Below are positions 22,188 to 35,129 of a stretch of 64,000 nucleotides of DNA, in pieces. Within the stretch, counting starts at the first letter, position 1, and each line of letters opens with the position of its first letter. The position numbers and the translations under genes are program-made. A model generated the notes under the pieces. That model searched no databases. It was not told the DNA's origin and worked only from the letters and a program-made list of their open reading frames with translations. Source of the DNA: Gordius sp. MW1 (lineage: Eukaryota > Nematomorpha > Gordioida > Gordea > Gordiidae); the NCBI GenBank assembly GCA_964036665.1, contig OZ038526.1, forward strand, positions 30,628,001 through 30,692,000. The letters run 5' to 3'.

Positions 22188-25100
22188 CTAGTTACCAAGA
22201 GGAAAGAATGGCATGGTTGCCATGTGATTAGGAGTAGGGGCGGGCTCGTCATCAAAACAAATAAGCTGTTCTTCGACCGCCTCGCTTTTTGTCTCCCGCT
22301 CTAACGGTACGAAATCGAAGTCGATTAAGGTAGTGGTTGTGTCGTTGTCGGGCAGTTTGTGACAACTCATCCCTTGGCACAGCATCTGAGTATCATTTTC
22401 GCAACGTACCGTCTTGTTAAAATCAGTTGTTAAATTCCTCAGCTGATCGTTAGCCTTGGGTTCCAGTAGGTAGGAGGGTATGGTGGTTAGTTCGAGATCG
22501 GATGGGGCAACGTTCTTGGCTTGTAACGGTTTCCTGGGCAAAAATGCAAATCAAGCTTGAACTAAGGCCTAATAAATTTAATAAATAGAAAAACTACCTA
22601 TTTGTTGATTGCTAAGCAATTTACGTTTTTTAAATGATCTAAACAATTATTTGGTATGATTTTGGGTGAGACTACATATTTAGGCGTCCATTTGTGGCTA
22701 AAAAAGTTGCCTCAAATTTAAGCCATATTTATATTTATTTTTGGTAATTATTTAAGAGTAGATTAACGCATTTATATAAATTTAAGTAGATTTACAGAAA
22801 CTTTTAAAGACTATATTAGAAAAATCTAAACCTTTCTCCTAGTACCCGAGGCCTTACGTCACCATTTCCTTTGGTTGTTTTGAGTGGGTTAAGAGGTAAA
22901 TTTTTATAATCGTCAGATGGCTCCGTGCTCGTGACAGCTGCTGAGATTGATTCGCTTTTTTTCTATTAAAATAATAATGGAGTTTATGGTGTAGCTGAGT
23001 TTGCAATAGCAATTTTGTAAATTAAATATTTTCGCGGGGCCGAGTTATAAAATCGCATAAATTTAACCTATCATCTAGATCATAATAAAAAGCAAATTAA
23101 TTAGATGATCAAATAGATAATTTTATATGTTAAAATTAATAGTTAAATCACTTATCGGTTTCAGGCGAGCCCAAGTGAGAATACCAATTTGATTTCTCTG
23201 CCCTTTTAATACCTTCGGCAAACAAGCCATCATTTTTTTTAAATAAAAACGTTTTCCAAAATCTAAATATTCCACGTCCTTACTTAAAATTCGAATTGTG
23301 TGATACAATGAAGCATTTGCCAACTCTTGACCAGTTTTAGATGATACTGGTATAGATCTTTGCATTTAACCAATGTTTTTTTATTTTATTTTATATATAT
23401 ATGTGACTTCGTTTACGTACAAATAAACTTTTTGATTATAAAACTAAAACGGTTGTAATAGAGACAGCTCAAAATATACCCAGTTTATATTTGCCAGCAT
23501 TAAAACCTTACATTTATGCCACTTAACGAATTTCATAATTACTATCTCTTACTTGTGTAAATGCGGATTCGGGCTTTTTTGGCTTATAGATTAAGAGTGA
23601 ATCCCTTAGTTTTCCCAAATAACTCGACTTTTCTGGAACAAAACCGCTATAATCTAGCGATACAGGCATAATAATTAAATGTAATAGGTTTGTTTTAATT
23701 TTCGTTTGTGCAAATCACAAACGATCTCTTTTATATAGCATATATGTATATAATCTTAAAAATTTTAAGATCGTCTGCATCTATTTTTACAAAAGTACGC
23801 GTAACAAAATATGAACTGATCCTTTTTACTTTGATGTATTTTTTAGTAACATGCATATATTTTAAGTATATCTTAAAACATTGATTTAAAGATTATTGTT
23901 AAAAATTTAAATAATTAATGACATCGTTTTGAGAAGCAGCTATTCAAAAAAATTTTGACCATTAAAATTTATGTACTGGATAAACCATAAACTAGTTAGA
24001 CAGCGAAACCAATATGATATTGAATTTCCTTTGCCTTCTTTATAAAATATATCATTAAAACAATGGCCAAAATAAAATTTATCTAGATGGGGGCTTAAAA
24101 TTCAATTCTAATGCATATTTGCAAAAAAAATAATTAATTTAAAGAAGCAGTCTATCTTGTTTTATGAGTAATCCATAAAGATTAAAATAATTTATAAAAA
24201 AACATACCAGTTTGTGGACATTGTGAATTGTGATATACAAACACATTAATATCCTGAACCTTTTTGTCAATTAACATACTAGGTGCAACGCTATTATCAT
24301 CATCACTTTCTTCCATATCATCTAAATTTTCATCATCTTCTTGGATATGTGGGAAGAATAGAATGGTATTCTTTATCACGTTAGGACCACAATCTTCTTT
24401 TTCACAAAATTTAAGGTTTTCCAAAGCAGACGATTTTGTGTAAAACATAAATACTTAACAATTAAAATTATTGTAAAAAGCTATATACTTAGAATTCTGT
24501 TTAGCAAGGATATCATTCACTTTAATTAGCCATTTTTATGTCTTATATATGGGTTTTTTATTTAATATTTTACAAAAAGGCTTTAAACTTTATATTATAT
24601 TTAAGTAATAAGCCATTTCACGTTAAAAAATGTTAATAAAAAATTTCAGTTGGATCCATCAATTTACATTTTTAAAATTTAACATGCTTTTTACCTTTCA
24701 ATAACTTTAGACAAACTATATGAGTGAGAAATAAATGAGCAACTCATTTAATTTTATAGATGATGGCTCAAAAAACTTATAAGATTGAGGAATAAGAGCT
24801 TTACGAATTGGCTGAGGGTTTATGGGCACGGGAAATGGCTTGGCAAATATATGATTGTTGGGTGCAGGCAGAGTATCAAGTTCAGATTCTTCATTAGTAT
24901 TTACCGACTGCAAATATCAATTAATGCAAAATTTACCTATTTTCCTTAAAGTTGTTAGAAATATTTTAACATTATCATTGTAAAAGGCAACTATTCACAT
25001 TGATATAAAAAGACGGACAGCTACTCAAAAATAGTAAAAAGATATTAGAAATTGCTATCTAAAAACAAAAATGCAATTGCATTATTAAATTAATAAAAAT

Positions 25101-26910
25101 TATTAATATTAAAAGCAATAATAAAACAATTGGTATTAAGCATGCATTTATGACAAATTAGCAACATAAAACTGAGCCTAACATAACTTAATACATTCTG
25201 GGATTTAAAAATACTTAAAAAATTTAATAAGAAATATTAGTATTAACCTGGAAGGTTTAATTATTTACCTGAAAAGTTTTAATTTTATTTTCAAATACGC
25301 TTTGCCTCATTGTACTAGATAGAGGGTGAACTGGTGGTAGGTGTTTGCCTGATTTTTGAACTCCAGAAGAAAAATTGCTATAATCCATTAATGCTAATGT
25401 ATCATTACAACTAATCCTGTCTAAAAACATTTAAAATACATTATATTCAAGTTCTAAATGTTAAATTATCTAAATGACTCACTTAAAAAATATTATAATA
25501 TTTGTATATTCCTCAAAAAACGCCTATTTTACTGCTGAAATTATAGATGAGTATTACGCTTATTAAAATTCAATATAAAATTTTACAAATATTGTCATAA
25601 CTTATAAATTAAACAAGTTAAAATCTTTATGTGCAAAATATATAACTAATTTAAAATACAAGCTAAATAATATATTGAGTCCAATTTGTACTTTTATTAG
25701 GAAAAATTTGTTCATCATTTGGTATAACATCTGCAATAGGTAGTAAAATTTGTGGGACAATTTTGGAATTATGAACATTTGCCTATAATGAAAACATAGT
25801 TTATCATATATTTTAAAAAACATAGATGCGCCTTTCCTTTAAAAAACTTTTTCAATTTTAACCAATTAATATAATCTTAAATGCCCCTCTATAATTCCTA
25901 TTTGAAATATAAAAATAATATAATTTATGAAGGGTTATACTATTTAAAAATATAATGACATTAATTAAAAGATTTAGTAAGTAATGAATCAAAATAAATT
26001 ATTTTAAACCAATATTTCATTCAAAATTTAAAAGAATGTAATGATTTTCACCAATTGTAAGAATATACTTACATTTTGAGTGCTAGAAGCAGCTAGAACT
26101 TTTAATCTTGGAGTGTCTGCCCTTAAATGTGCTGACTCATCAAGTGCTTTAAAATATGATTTTCAATAATTAAATCAATGGTTTTAAAATAAATAATATT
26201 ATTTGTGTTAGTGTAATTAAGTTAAAAATTACTAATGGTTAAAAGATTTTTCTCTAACCTTTATAGTTAACTGCGTCATTTGAAGGAACTTGAATATTTT
26301 CATTTTTAATTTTAGGACCATTTTGAACTATTAATTTAAATGATTATAATTTCATGAATACTAATATACCAATGATATTAGGAATGCCTGGTATAGAGTT
26401 TACCAAATCCATTTCATTATTCGATATTTCAGTTTTCAAAATACAATCATGATTAGTTTCATTAATGCTTAAACTCATATCTACATCAGACATTTCAAAA
26501 CTGTTTTCTTTAAAATTTAGGTCTAATAAAAGTTTTAGATACAATTTTTAATACATAATATAAATTACTTAGGTTTGATATATTTGACAAAAGAAATATT
26601 TTTTTTTGAATTTCAGGATTAGCTAAATTTAACTATCTTAATTTTAATTAACAACATTTACTTTTGACCCAGGTAATAAATGTTTCTTTACACGATTGTT
26701 CATCGATTACAAAAGTTTCTAAAGTCCTTTCTTTCAAGGCTTTTATTTTTTTAGATAAGGCATTAACACGTTGATGGCAATATCTGTAAGAAACTTATTA
26801 TGTATCATAAATAATAGATATTACAAATATTTTTGAGCTTTAATCTCTTCAAATGAATCAATCATGTCATTATAATCAAGGCTTGAATAACAAAATTTAT
26901 TTTGTTTCAT
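22188..26910 (-). CDS. Multi-exon gene of unknown function
   Basis: I do not recognise this protein. Exons read on the minus strand with GT-AG borders are 26825-26910 (ATG; MKQNKFCYSSLDYNDMIDSF), 26662-26783, 26370-26522, 26259-26327, 26073-26146, 25692-25782, 25270-25430 and 24907 to about 24740. Further coding blocks are 24208 to about 24453 (acidic, DDENLDDMEESDDD), 23553-23653 (DYSGFVPEKSSYLGKLRDSL), about 23150-23345 (YHTIRILSKDVEYLDFG) and 22188-22545 (LIDFDFVPLE, LICFDDEP). Phases agree for the first eight exons and between 24208 and 23653. The joins 24740-24453, 23553-23345 and 23150-22545 are unresolved. The protein is polar and largely disordered, with a basic helix (VNALSKKIKALKERTLE) near residue 35. 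The block at 22188 could end at TAG or splice on through GGTAACT. Confidence 0.55.
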
Positions 26911-26940
26911 TTTGAATTGGGCGCTTATTTCGGTATTTTC

Positions 26941-27100
26941 ACAAAATACCAGTGGACAAAATCCTAGTGGTTTCAAGATCTTGAAACCGTTTCAAAATCT
27001 ATAATGCGCACGCGTATGCATTTAACCGTTTTGGGGCAACCGGTATAATGCCCTTCGGGTCAAAGTCTCACGATCGTGAGACTTTTTCGTGAGACTTTTT
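26941..27100. repeat. Two perfect palindromes upstream of the unknown gene
   Basis: GGTTTCAAGATCTTGAAACC (26969-26988) is a perfect 20-bp palindrome. A second perfect palindrome of 24 bp is centred on CGATCG at 27062-27085, and part of its arm (CGTGAGACTTTTTCG) is repeated right after it. A related TTTCAAGATCTTGAAA lies at 30274-30289 in the same orientation. Confidence 0.85.
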
Positions 27101-27109
27101 CGAAGCGAC

Positions 27110-28015
27110 AGATTTCAAATTGAATTGCTGTAAGTTCATCTGTTAAAATTTCTCAGTTATTATATCAAAATCAAAATATCTCTTTTTAAATGTGTTTAGG
27201 GCAAAATTACTTACAATATTTTTAACTACATTAAACGTATGCATTATGTTTATTTTACAATTATGTCTTAATATTTAATTTTATATATTATATTTTTGTG
27301 TTGCTTATGATACAAATTTAAAAACTCTGGGATATTGATTTATGATTACTATACATTTAAGATTTCAAATTGAACTGCTGTAAGTTTATATGTCAAAATT
27401 TCTCAGTTATCATATCAAAATATCTCTTTTTAAATGTGTTTAGGGCAAAATTACTTACAATATTTTTAACTACATTAAAAGTATGGATTTTAATTATTTT
27501 ACAATTATGTCTTATTAATATTTAATTTTATTTACTATATTTTTGTGTTGCTTATGATACAAATTTAAAAACTCTGGGATATTGATATATGATTACTATA
27601 CATTTAAGATTTCAAATTGAACTGCTGTAAGGTTATCTGTCAAAATTTCTCAGTTATCATAAAATATCTCTTTTTACATGTGTTTAGGGCAAAATTACTT
27701 ACGATATTTTTAACTACATTAAAAGTATGCATTATGTTTATTTTACAATTTTATCTTAATATTTAATTTTATATATTATATTTTTGTGTTGCTTATGATA
27801 CAAATTTAAAAACTCTGGGATATTGATTTATGATTACTATACGTTTAAGATTTCAAATTGAACTGCTGTAAGTTTATCTGTCAAAGTTTCTCAGTTATCA
27901 TATCAAAATATCTTTTTAAATGTGTTTAGGGCAAAATTACTTACGATATTTTTAACTACATTAAAAGTATGCATTATGTTTATTTTACAATTATGTCTTA
28001 ATATTTAATTTTATA
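27110..28015. repeat. Tandem repeat, unit about 245 bp, 3.7 copies
   Basis: Units start with AGATTTCAAATTGAACTGCT at about 27110, 27360, 27607 and 27848 and share GTTTAGGGCAAAATTACTTA and AAAAACTCTGGGATATTGA. Copies are highly alike. The array stops at TTTAATTTTATAG, immediately before the MULE-like coding relic. Confidence 0.9.
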
Positions 28016-28400
28016 GCTTTGCCATTTGTGAAGAGAAGGCACATCCGTGATGTCATGACCCTTTGCATGGTCCAGCCCAATGTGCGCGGCGATAGAGAAA
28101 TTGAGAATTTTTTTTTGTACATCCACAATAACTAGATTGGGCTTGGGAGGGACCCCTTGTTCCCCTATGATATGTGGCAAAGGCTCGATGCAGAGGGGCC
28201 CCGTACCAACAACCACCTGGAAGGATTTCATAATGCGCTTAGAAGTGGGCTTAAACAAATCCACCCTACTATATACATGTTAGTTCATTTCCTGCAAGGC
28301 CTGCAAGAAAAAACTAATGTTGATTTGCTACACATCTCACAGGGCAAGAGAGTGTATGAAACAAATAATAATACGCTTCTATAAATTATAATATAAATCG
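28016..28400 (+). pseudogene. MULE (Phantom-like) transposase C-terminal relic
   Basis: The frame beginning at about 28019 reads RRHIRDVMTLCMVQPNVRG, YIHNN-stop-IGLGRDPLFP, DMWQRLDAEGPRTNNHLEG and FHNALRSGLKQIHPTIYM. The block W...RTNN..EG.H...HPTI is the C-terminal signature of Mutator-like/Phantom transposases. A TAG replaces the usual Trp before IG (28132-28134), and the upstream catalytic region is absent. A related relic lies at 36792-37091. Confidence 0.65.
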
Positions 28401-29220
28401 TCTTATAGCTCAATATACAAATGTATCTAACCCTATGCCCCTATTTTCATGTGTTGCAGCCATCTCTAATTATATGCACTTACAAGGTCACGATGCCCCG
28501 TTATATGATGAAATTGATTTACAATAATAAATAAAATTTGTTTAATTTTTAAATACAAGCTTGAAAATATGTTAATATTTTGCGCTGCATGTGTTTTATT
28601 TTTACTCATAGACCATCTTATATTATTTATTAGACTTAATTGTATATTTAAGGAAAATTAAATCATCTCACCAAATATTTTGGAATGTCTTTACTATATT
28701 GGTTGCATGCCAATAGTAAATGATCTTTATTATTAATCAATTTCACGCTCTAAAAAATCTTTTGCCCATATGTCTCCTGTCAAAATTAATTTGAATTACT
28801 TTTGCTGATACAAGCTCCAACATATAAATTGTTTGGAACGGCTTTAAATAATCTTTTAATACTACTGGGCATATATTAAAAGATAGCATATATAATATTC
28901 ACGTTTTAAATATGAGAAATATAAAAATAACGCAAGAAAATTTTAATTACCTTTAAATACTTAACAGATCACCCATACTCATTTAAGTTTCCCGATACTA
29001 AAGATAAATGTGGCAATAGACGTTATTAAAGTTGACTAGGACATAATTATGTTTATTATCAATAATTAAATCCTATATCAGCTAACATTATACAAATAAA
29101 TTGTCTAAGTTGATTCTTGCTAATTCTAACATAACATAACAAGAACTATTAAAAATTTATCCTTTGTAGAGAAATATGTTCTCTACAAATGATTTAAGTG
29201 AATGAATTTATTTAAAACGT
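28401..29220. other. AT-rich stretch, nothing recognised
   Basis: A weak open segment near 28461-28520 (SNYMHLQGHDAPLYDEIDLQ) could be a continuation of the MULE relic. Otherwise nothing can be supported. Confidence 0.35.
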
Positions 29221-29229
29221 CTTGTTTAT

Positions 29230-30110
29230 ATACACAACTATTGGGGTTATTTAAATTATAATTAGTGGTCAAATAATAAGGTTAAGAATATGAATAGTGA
29301 GGGTTGTGAATGCTCGAATAATAAAGGTTAAGTTGTATGAATAGGTAACCATCGATCGAGTTTATATATTCAAATAATAAAGGTTAAGTTTTTGCCTAGG
29401 TAACTGATGCGAGTTGCTTTATTCAAATTACCTAGAAGGTTAAATTCTATCCTAGGTAACGATATAATTCCAAGAGGTATATTCAAATACGAAAGGTTAG
29501 TGTAACCATACTTTTTCAACTACTTTCATACATTAATTTACACACTATATATTTTAAAATGTAACAATAGTATGTTTTATTGTATTAAGCTTATTTTACT
29601 TATACTATATTGTACATTAAACACATAAGTGATAATATTTATTTATTATATACATAGAATAACTATTATTATATGTTAAATCCCATAGATATTACAACAG
29701 ATAGAATATGCACAAGTGATAATACCTATTCATTTTATATATATCATTAACTATTGTTATATGTTAGTTATATAAGTTACATATTGTAACAGATATAAAA
29801 TGTATAACGTTTTATAGCATTACTTTAGCTTTTCATATGCTATACATACAAATTGAACCAATTGATAGTAACACATGTTCATTTATTAACTATTATTATT
29901 ATTAACAGCTTAATCTAGTTTATATGTTACAATGTAATTGAAATGTTTTATATAACATTAAATATAATTATAAACGTTTTATAGCCTTGCTCTAACTATA
30001 ATTATCCTATATATACACATTAAACCAATTGATAGTAACACATGTTCATTAATTATTAACTATTATTATTATTAACAATTAAATCTAATTTATTTGATAC
30101 TATATAAATA
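29230..30110. repeat. Degenerate local duplications
   Basis: AATAATAAGGTTAAG-type words recur at about 29275, 29317 and 29375 with CCTAGGTAAC in two of the blocks. A second duplication of about 167 bp repeats CCAATTGATAGTAACACATG (29858 and 30025), followed in both by TTAACTATTATTATTATTAA. Confidence 0.55.
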
Positions 30111-30249
30111 AAATATGTTATAATATCCATATATTTACATGTACAAATTAAATATTTCATATGATCCGAATTTTTGATTCATGCATACAAAAATTAGACT
30201 GGATGTACCCAAATCCATTTAACAGACAATCAGATAGCTGCGAATTATA

Positions 30250-30400
30250 ACAATGCGCATGCGCTTGAAACGTTTTCAAGATCTTGAAACCGTTTCAAGA
30301 TCTATAATGGGTTAAGGTTCAGGGTAGTGTTTTAGGTCATCGTTTTAGGTTAAGGTTAGGGTTAGGATTAGATGCACATCAAATTCCCTCCCCATGAAAG
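30250..30400. repeat. Palindromic and telomere-like repeat block
   Basis: TGCGCATGCGC and TTTCAAGATCTTGAAA are followed by degenerate GGTTAAGG / GGTTAGGG words and GATGCACATCAAATTCCCTC. The last two also occur together inside the element at 59818-60027, so this is an end of the same MULE-associated family rather than a telomere. Confidence 0.6.
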
Positions 30401-31344
30401 TGTCAGAAAAGTTAATACTGTAAATGTACCTGCATGCATGCATATCCATTTTATTTTGTCCACTAGTATTTTGGGCATGAATCCTTATTTCAACATTACA
30501 GGCGCCAGATGTGCTAAATAACTTATCTGAAAAAGAAATAGGGTTCAAAGTATGTAGCACAGCGTTGAAGAAGTAGGGGGCCTAGGCTATGTATTCTCGA
30601 TTTAAAGCATACGCTTGAATATAATAATCATTTTTTTATTAAATCAAAATTAAGAGCAGGTGGTAAAATTTTATTCACCATCTCCTTTTCGAGCAAACTT
30701 GTTGTATATCTTATATAAAATAACTTAATAATGATAAGTGTATATACTTTGGCATAATTGAAAAGAATTTTATGAGGAGATTGCTTGATATTAGATATTG
30801 ATGAGCTATTGAAATAAATGGCAAAATAAGATTATTTTGTAATACTTAATAGTGTTGTAAAAACGGCTGGCTGGTTTTTCCCAGCGTATTGCTAAGCTTC
30901 GTTGTTGGCGTTTTTTTTTCACCCAACCATTTCAGTGTTAGGGGAATTTTCATGGGAGGGCTTTGGCGTTTTCGTAAAAAACACCCAGAGCGTTTTGGGT
31001 GTTTTTTTTGGGGGCACCTTTGGCGTTTAGGTTTGGGTGTATTAAACAGTTAAAGGATTTGGGTGGATAATATTATTAACCTTTTGGTTTGCTTTTGGTC
31101 GTTTTGGGTTGGGCATGCAAATATATCAATTTGTTTATATTGTTCATCATATTTGTGTATTTAGATTTAGGTAATGAACTTTTAATTTAAGAAAATAAAA
31201 ATAAATGTATCATGACGTCACTGAGTTAAAACTTTTCCCATAGTGACGTCATAATGAAAAGTATTATAAAATTATAGTTAATTATTATGCATTATAAAAG
31301 TAGGTAGTGAATTAATATGTTTTATTTATGAAAAAAAATTTGTG

Positions 31345-31645
31345 AAGATTTGCCCCCCCCTTATTTTTTACCCTCTTTCTCACCTGGGGAGGAACGGCGG
31401 GCAGGTGGGGTGTTTGCCCCCCCCCCTAATTTTTTACCCTCTTTCTGATGCGGGGGAGAGAGGGTGTTTTGCCCCCCCCCCCTAATTTTTTACCCTCTTT
31501 TTAATGCGGGGGAGAGGGGGGCAGGGGGGTGTTTTGCCCCCCCCCCCCTATTTTTTACCCTCTTTCAGATGCCGGGGTCAGGGGGGGGGGGTGAATCGCC
31601 CCTCTTCTTTTTTTTACTCTCTTTCTCACCCGGGGGGGGGCCGGA
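31345..31645. repeat. Left-arm tandem array of the foldback element
   Basis: About four or five units carry a C-run, then TTTTTTACCCTCTTTC, then a GATGCGGGGGAGAG-like segment. Open frames here come from the repeat. Confidence 0.8.
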
Positions 31646-32861
31646 AAGCCCTTTTTAACTCTTTCAAAATATTTTTGTAAATTTTTGCGGTCACGGTGGT
31701 GACAAATGTCATAATCAACATTTTCTATTGAAATTCAAATGTCCTAATCAACATTTTCTATTAAAATTTATATTTTTTTTGAAAATTGACTTATTATATG
31801 ACAAAGATTTTCTAATATTCGAAAATATATTTTGAAGATTTGCGGTCAACAATTGTCCTAATATACCATATCAATTAAAATAAATTTTTTAAATTTAACT
31901 TCATTTAAGAAATAAGCTGTATTATTAAATATAATATTAATATGAAATTTTACCAATTTAAAAAAATTTGCCATCATGGGTAAGTAAATTTTACTATTTA
32001 AGTTATCTGGGCATTTAATGGAAAAACTTAAGGTATTTCCAAAAAGCATATCATGCTATTAATTACTATGCTTTCACAAGGCACCAACACTCTACGTCCT
32101 GTTGACTTAGACCTCGCGTTTACAATGCTTATAAGGATCATAAAAAATATCGGACATTTCTGAGTAACAAAAATGAGTTAAGCATCTTAATTTAAATTAT
32201 TGCTTATTATTTAATAAGAAACTTAATTTTCTAATTGCTTATGACTTAATTAGTAGTTGACATAATTAAAAAAAGTTTAGTTTTCATTTATTTTATTTAT
32301 AATAATATGATTCGCAACTTCTACATACCTTCATCTGTTGTACGTTAAAAAAGAAATGAATGTAAAATGATGTAATAAAGAGCCTAGCCAGCCCACGCCA
32401 CACCATGCCTTGTTGTGCCATGATTTTTTTATATATTTAGTTTAGTACTTAAATTAAATCTGATAGAATCTGGTATTTCGCATGCATTGCAACGAGAGAA
32501 GGGAGAGAGGGTGGATTAGTACATGAACATGTACATGCTACATGGGAGTGGTGATATGTCGAGTCGCGCGGGATACCGTTCTCTGATATTGAAAATATAG
32601 TTTAAATATAAAATAAAAGGGACATTATATAATTAATAAGTCTTTATCTTTTACAAGAGGCGAGGAATTCAAAATATATTTGAAATTAAATTTTGTGATT
32701 AAAATTGCTATTGCCGGGAATATTTAGAGGGGGATCTGTTAGCGGTCATTAATTTAGAAAGAATTAAAATTTAATTTTTAATTGAAGGATTGAATTCAAA
32801 ATCTGCTCTCGAATGGCCAGATAAATCTCACTTTATAATCGTTTTCTATTTATTGAAAACA

Positions 32862-33182
32862 GGCCACCTGCACCCCTCTCCCCCGCATCAGAAAGAGGGT
32901 AAAAAATTAGGGGGGGGGGCAAAACTACCCCCATGCCCCCCCTCTCCCCCGCATTAGAAAGAGGGTAAAAAATTAGGGGGGGGGGGCAAAACACCCCCTG
33001 CCCCCCCTTTTCCTCGCATCAGAAAGAGGGTAAAAATTTAGAGGGGAGGGGGGCAAAACATCCCCCTGCCCCCTACTCCCTCGCATCAGAAAGAGGGTAA
33101 AAAATTAGGGGGGGGGCAAACACCCCACCTGCCCGCCGTTCCTCCCCAGGTGAGAAAGAGGGTAAAAAATAAGGGGGGGGCA
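32862..33182. repeat. Right-arm tandem array of the foldback element
   Basis: This is the inverted counterpart of the left array, with GAAAGAGGGTAAAAAATTAG followed by a G-run in each unit. Confidence 0.8.
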
Positions 33183-33592
33183 AATCTTCACAAATTTTTT
33201 TTCATAAATAAAACATATTAATTCACTACCTACTAATACATTTATTTTTATTTTCTTAAATTAAAAGTTCATTACCTAAATTTAAATACACAAATATGAT
33301 GAACAATATAAACAAATTGATATATTTGCATGCCCAACCCAAAACGACCAAAACCAAACCAAAAGGTTAATAATATTATCCACCCAAACCCTTTAGCTGT
33401 TTAATACACCCATACCTAAACGCCAAAGGTGCCCCAAAAAAAAACACCCAAAACGCTTTGGGTGTTTTTTACGAAAACGCCAAAGCCCTGCCAAGAAAAT
33501 TCACCTAACACTAAAAAGGTTGGGTGAAAAAAAACGCCAACGCTTGCAGGCAACCACTAAAACCCTTGGTTTTTTACAACACTAATACTTAC

Positions 33593-33771
33593 CATGGGCG
33601 TAGCCAGCTTTGGAATTAGAGGGGGGCAATAATGATTTAAGGATGTTTAGGGAGGGGCAAAATGAACATTTTTTAAAATTTTAGCCATCATTTTAATGAA
33701 TTTCAACAATTTTTTTGGATTTAGAGGGGGGCAGCCGCCTCCTCCCTGCCCCCCCCCCTTGGCTACGCCCA
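33593..33771. mobile_element. P-type MITE copy
   Basis: It opens CATGGGCGTAGCCAGC and closes GGCTACGCCCATG. It starts directly at the end of the foldback element's target duplication. Its own duplication is not convincing. Confidence 0.7.
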
Positions 33772-33779
33772 TGATTATG

Positions 33780-35129
33780 ACCATAACCATTTTTGAATTG
33801 TGGTGGCATCTTCATATTTTGCAATTTATAATTCATTAAATTATTTATTTGTTATCATTTTAAGCACATACCTTTAGAAGGGATTGATCAAGGCACAAGG
33901 TTGAAGGAATAATTAGTCAATAAATCACAAAAGCAAGATTCTGCACTCTCAGGTAAAAACACTTATGTGCCCTTAGAGTTTACTTCCATCACTCTTTAGT
34001 GATCTCTCTCAAAGTCCAATGAATTTATACAAAGAATATAATTGAGAAAAAATTTATTCAATGATGAATACTTATTGATTATAGTTTTGAGAATTTTAAT
34101 GTGAAATTCTTGATTGTTGGTAAAATTTACAAGTTTAAGGTTGACTTCCTACATTAAACTTGTATAGAACAAGTGAATGAGAACTATTGTTTGATGTTAT
34201 CCTAAATGAAACAAAAATCCCACATCCATTTCTTTAGGCTGAGCATTGCCTCAACCATGATTACAATATAATATTTTATATTATGTGGATTGTAAAAATT
34301 CAAAAATAGCAGATTTAAAAAATGTAGTGTAAGGCGTGTTATTATTTGTAAACAATAACATACAAATTAACGAACGCGATGATGCTCGGGAATGGAACGT
34401 TTAAGAAATGCGTTTTTACGATTTGTTATTTCTCACTTTAAATCGAGAATACAGGCCGCTATATAGTGCATTCATTTTTTATGACTTGAACTGAAGTATT
34501 TAAGTACTTTATGGTGTTTAAGAATTTTACAATTATAATTTTTAAGGCTTAATTAGTTGGAAAGCGGCGAATTTAATAGAATAGTGATTGTTATAAAAAT
34601 CTATTGGACCAAGATTCCTCTATTAACTTTATCAAACCAAAATTGTATATAAAATCTTAGCAATTATCGACAGTTTTACTTGGAATTTATTACGTATACA
34701 CTTTTCTTAATAGGATTACTTTTAATAAAAATATACTGTTAACTTGTTTATACCTAATACTAATTATATATAAGATAATTTAATCCATCATTTGTGATGA
34801 ATTGTCTATGTTAACCTAGGGCTATATCAAATATTTGCACATATTATATACGTATAATGCCCTGGCAACATTCCAGGTAGTATGATAATAGCATTTTTTA
34901 TTTGGTGGTGAGACAGATGAATTGGCATCTATTATACAAAGTTTGAAGGCATTTTACCCTTACTAATTACTAGATCCTAATAAAGCAATTAAATTTTCCA
35001 CTACAAAAACTAATTTAACCCCCTAGCTTCTTATTCAACAAAATCATTTCCCTGATGATGTCATTTTATGACGTTTTTCCCTAACAACTAATATTTGATC
35101 AAGCCTTATTAAAGCATATCGAATCTCAA
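33780..35129. other. Region upstream of the SLC26 gene
   Basis: AT-rich sequence with no other gene recognised. Two ATGACG words (about 35055-35080) lie shortly before the SLC26 ATG. I cannot place the transcription start. Confidence 0.35.

Larger units (their letters stand above)
30850..33584. mobile_element. hAT-type foldback element with long inverted arms
   Basis: The element starts TAGTGTTGTAAAAACGGC and ends TTTTTTACAACACTA. It is flanked by ATACTTAA (30842-30849) and ATACTTAC (33585-33592), an 8-bp duplication with one change. YARNG ends and 8 bp fit hAT. The arms, about 30850-31645 and 32862-33584, are inverted copies of each other. Each is made of an outer unique part and an inner tandem array of G/C-rich units of about 75 bp. 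The middle, about 31650-32860, has no transposase. Small hAT MITEs with the same ends lie at 37854, 44340, 46394, 54003 and 60192. Confidence 0.85.

Noticed and set aside
31464-31658. Open frame in the foldback left arm
   Set aside because: It is a product of the tandem C-run units and is not conserved in the right arm's sense.
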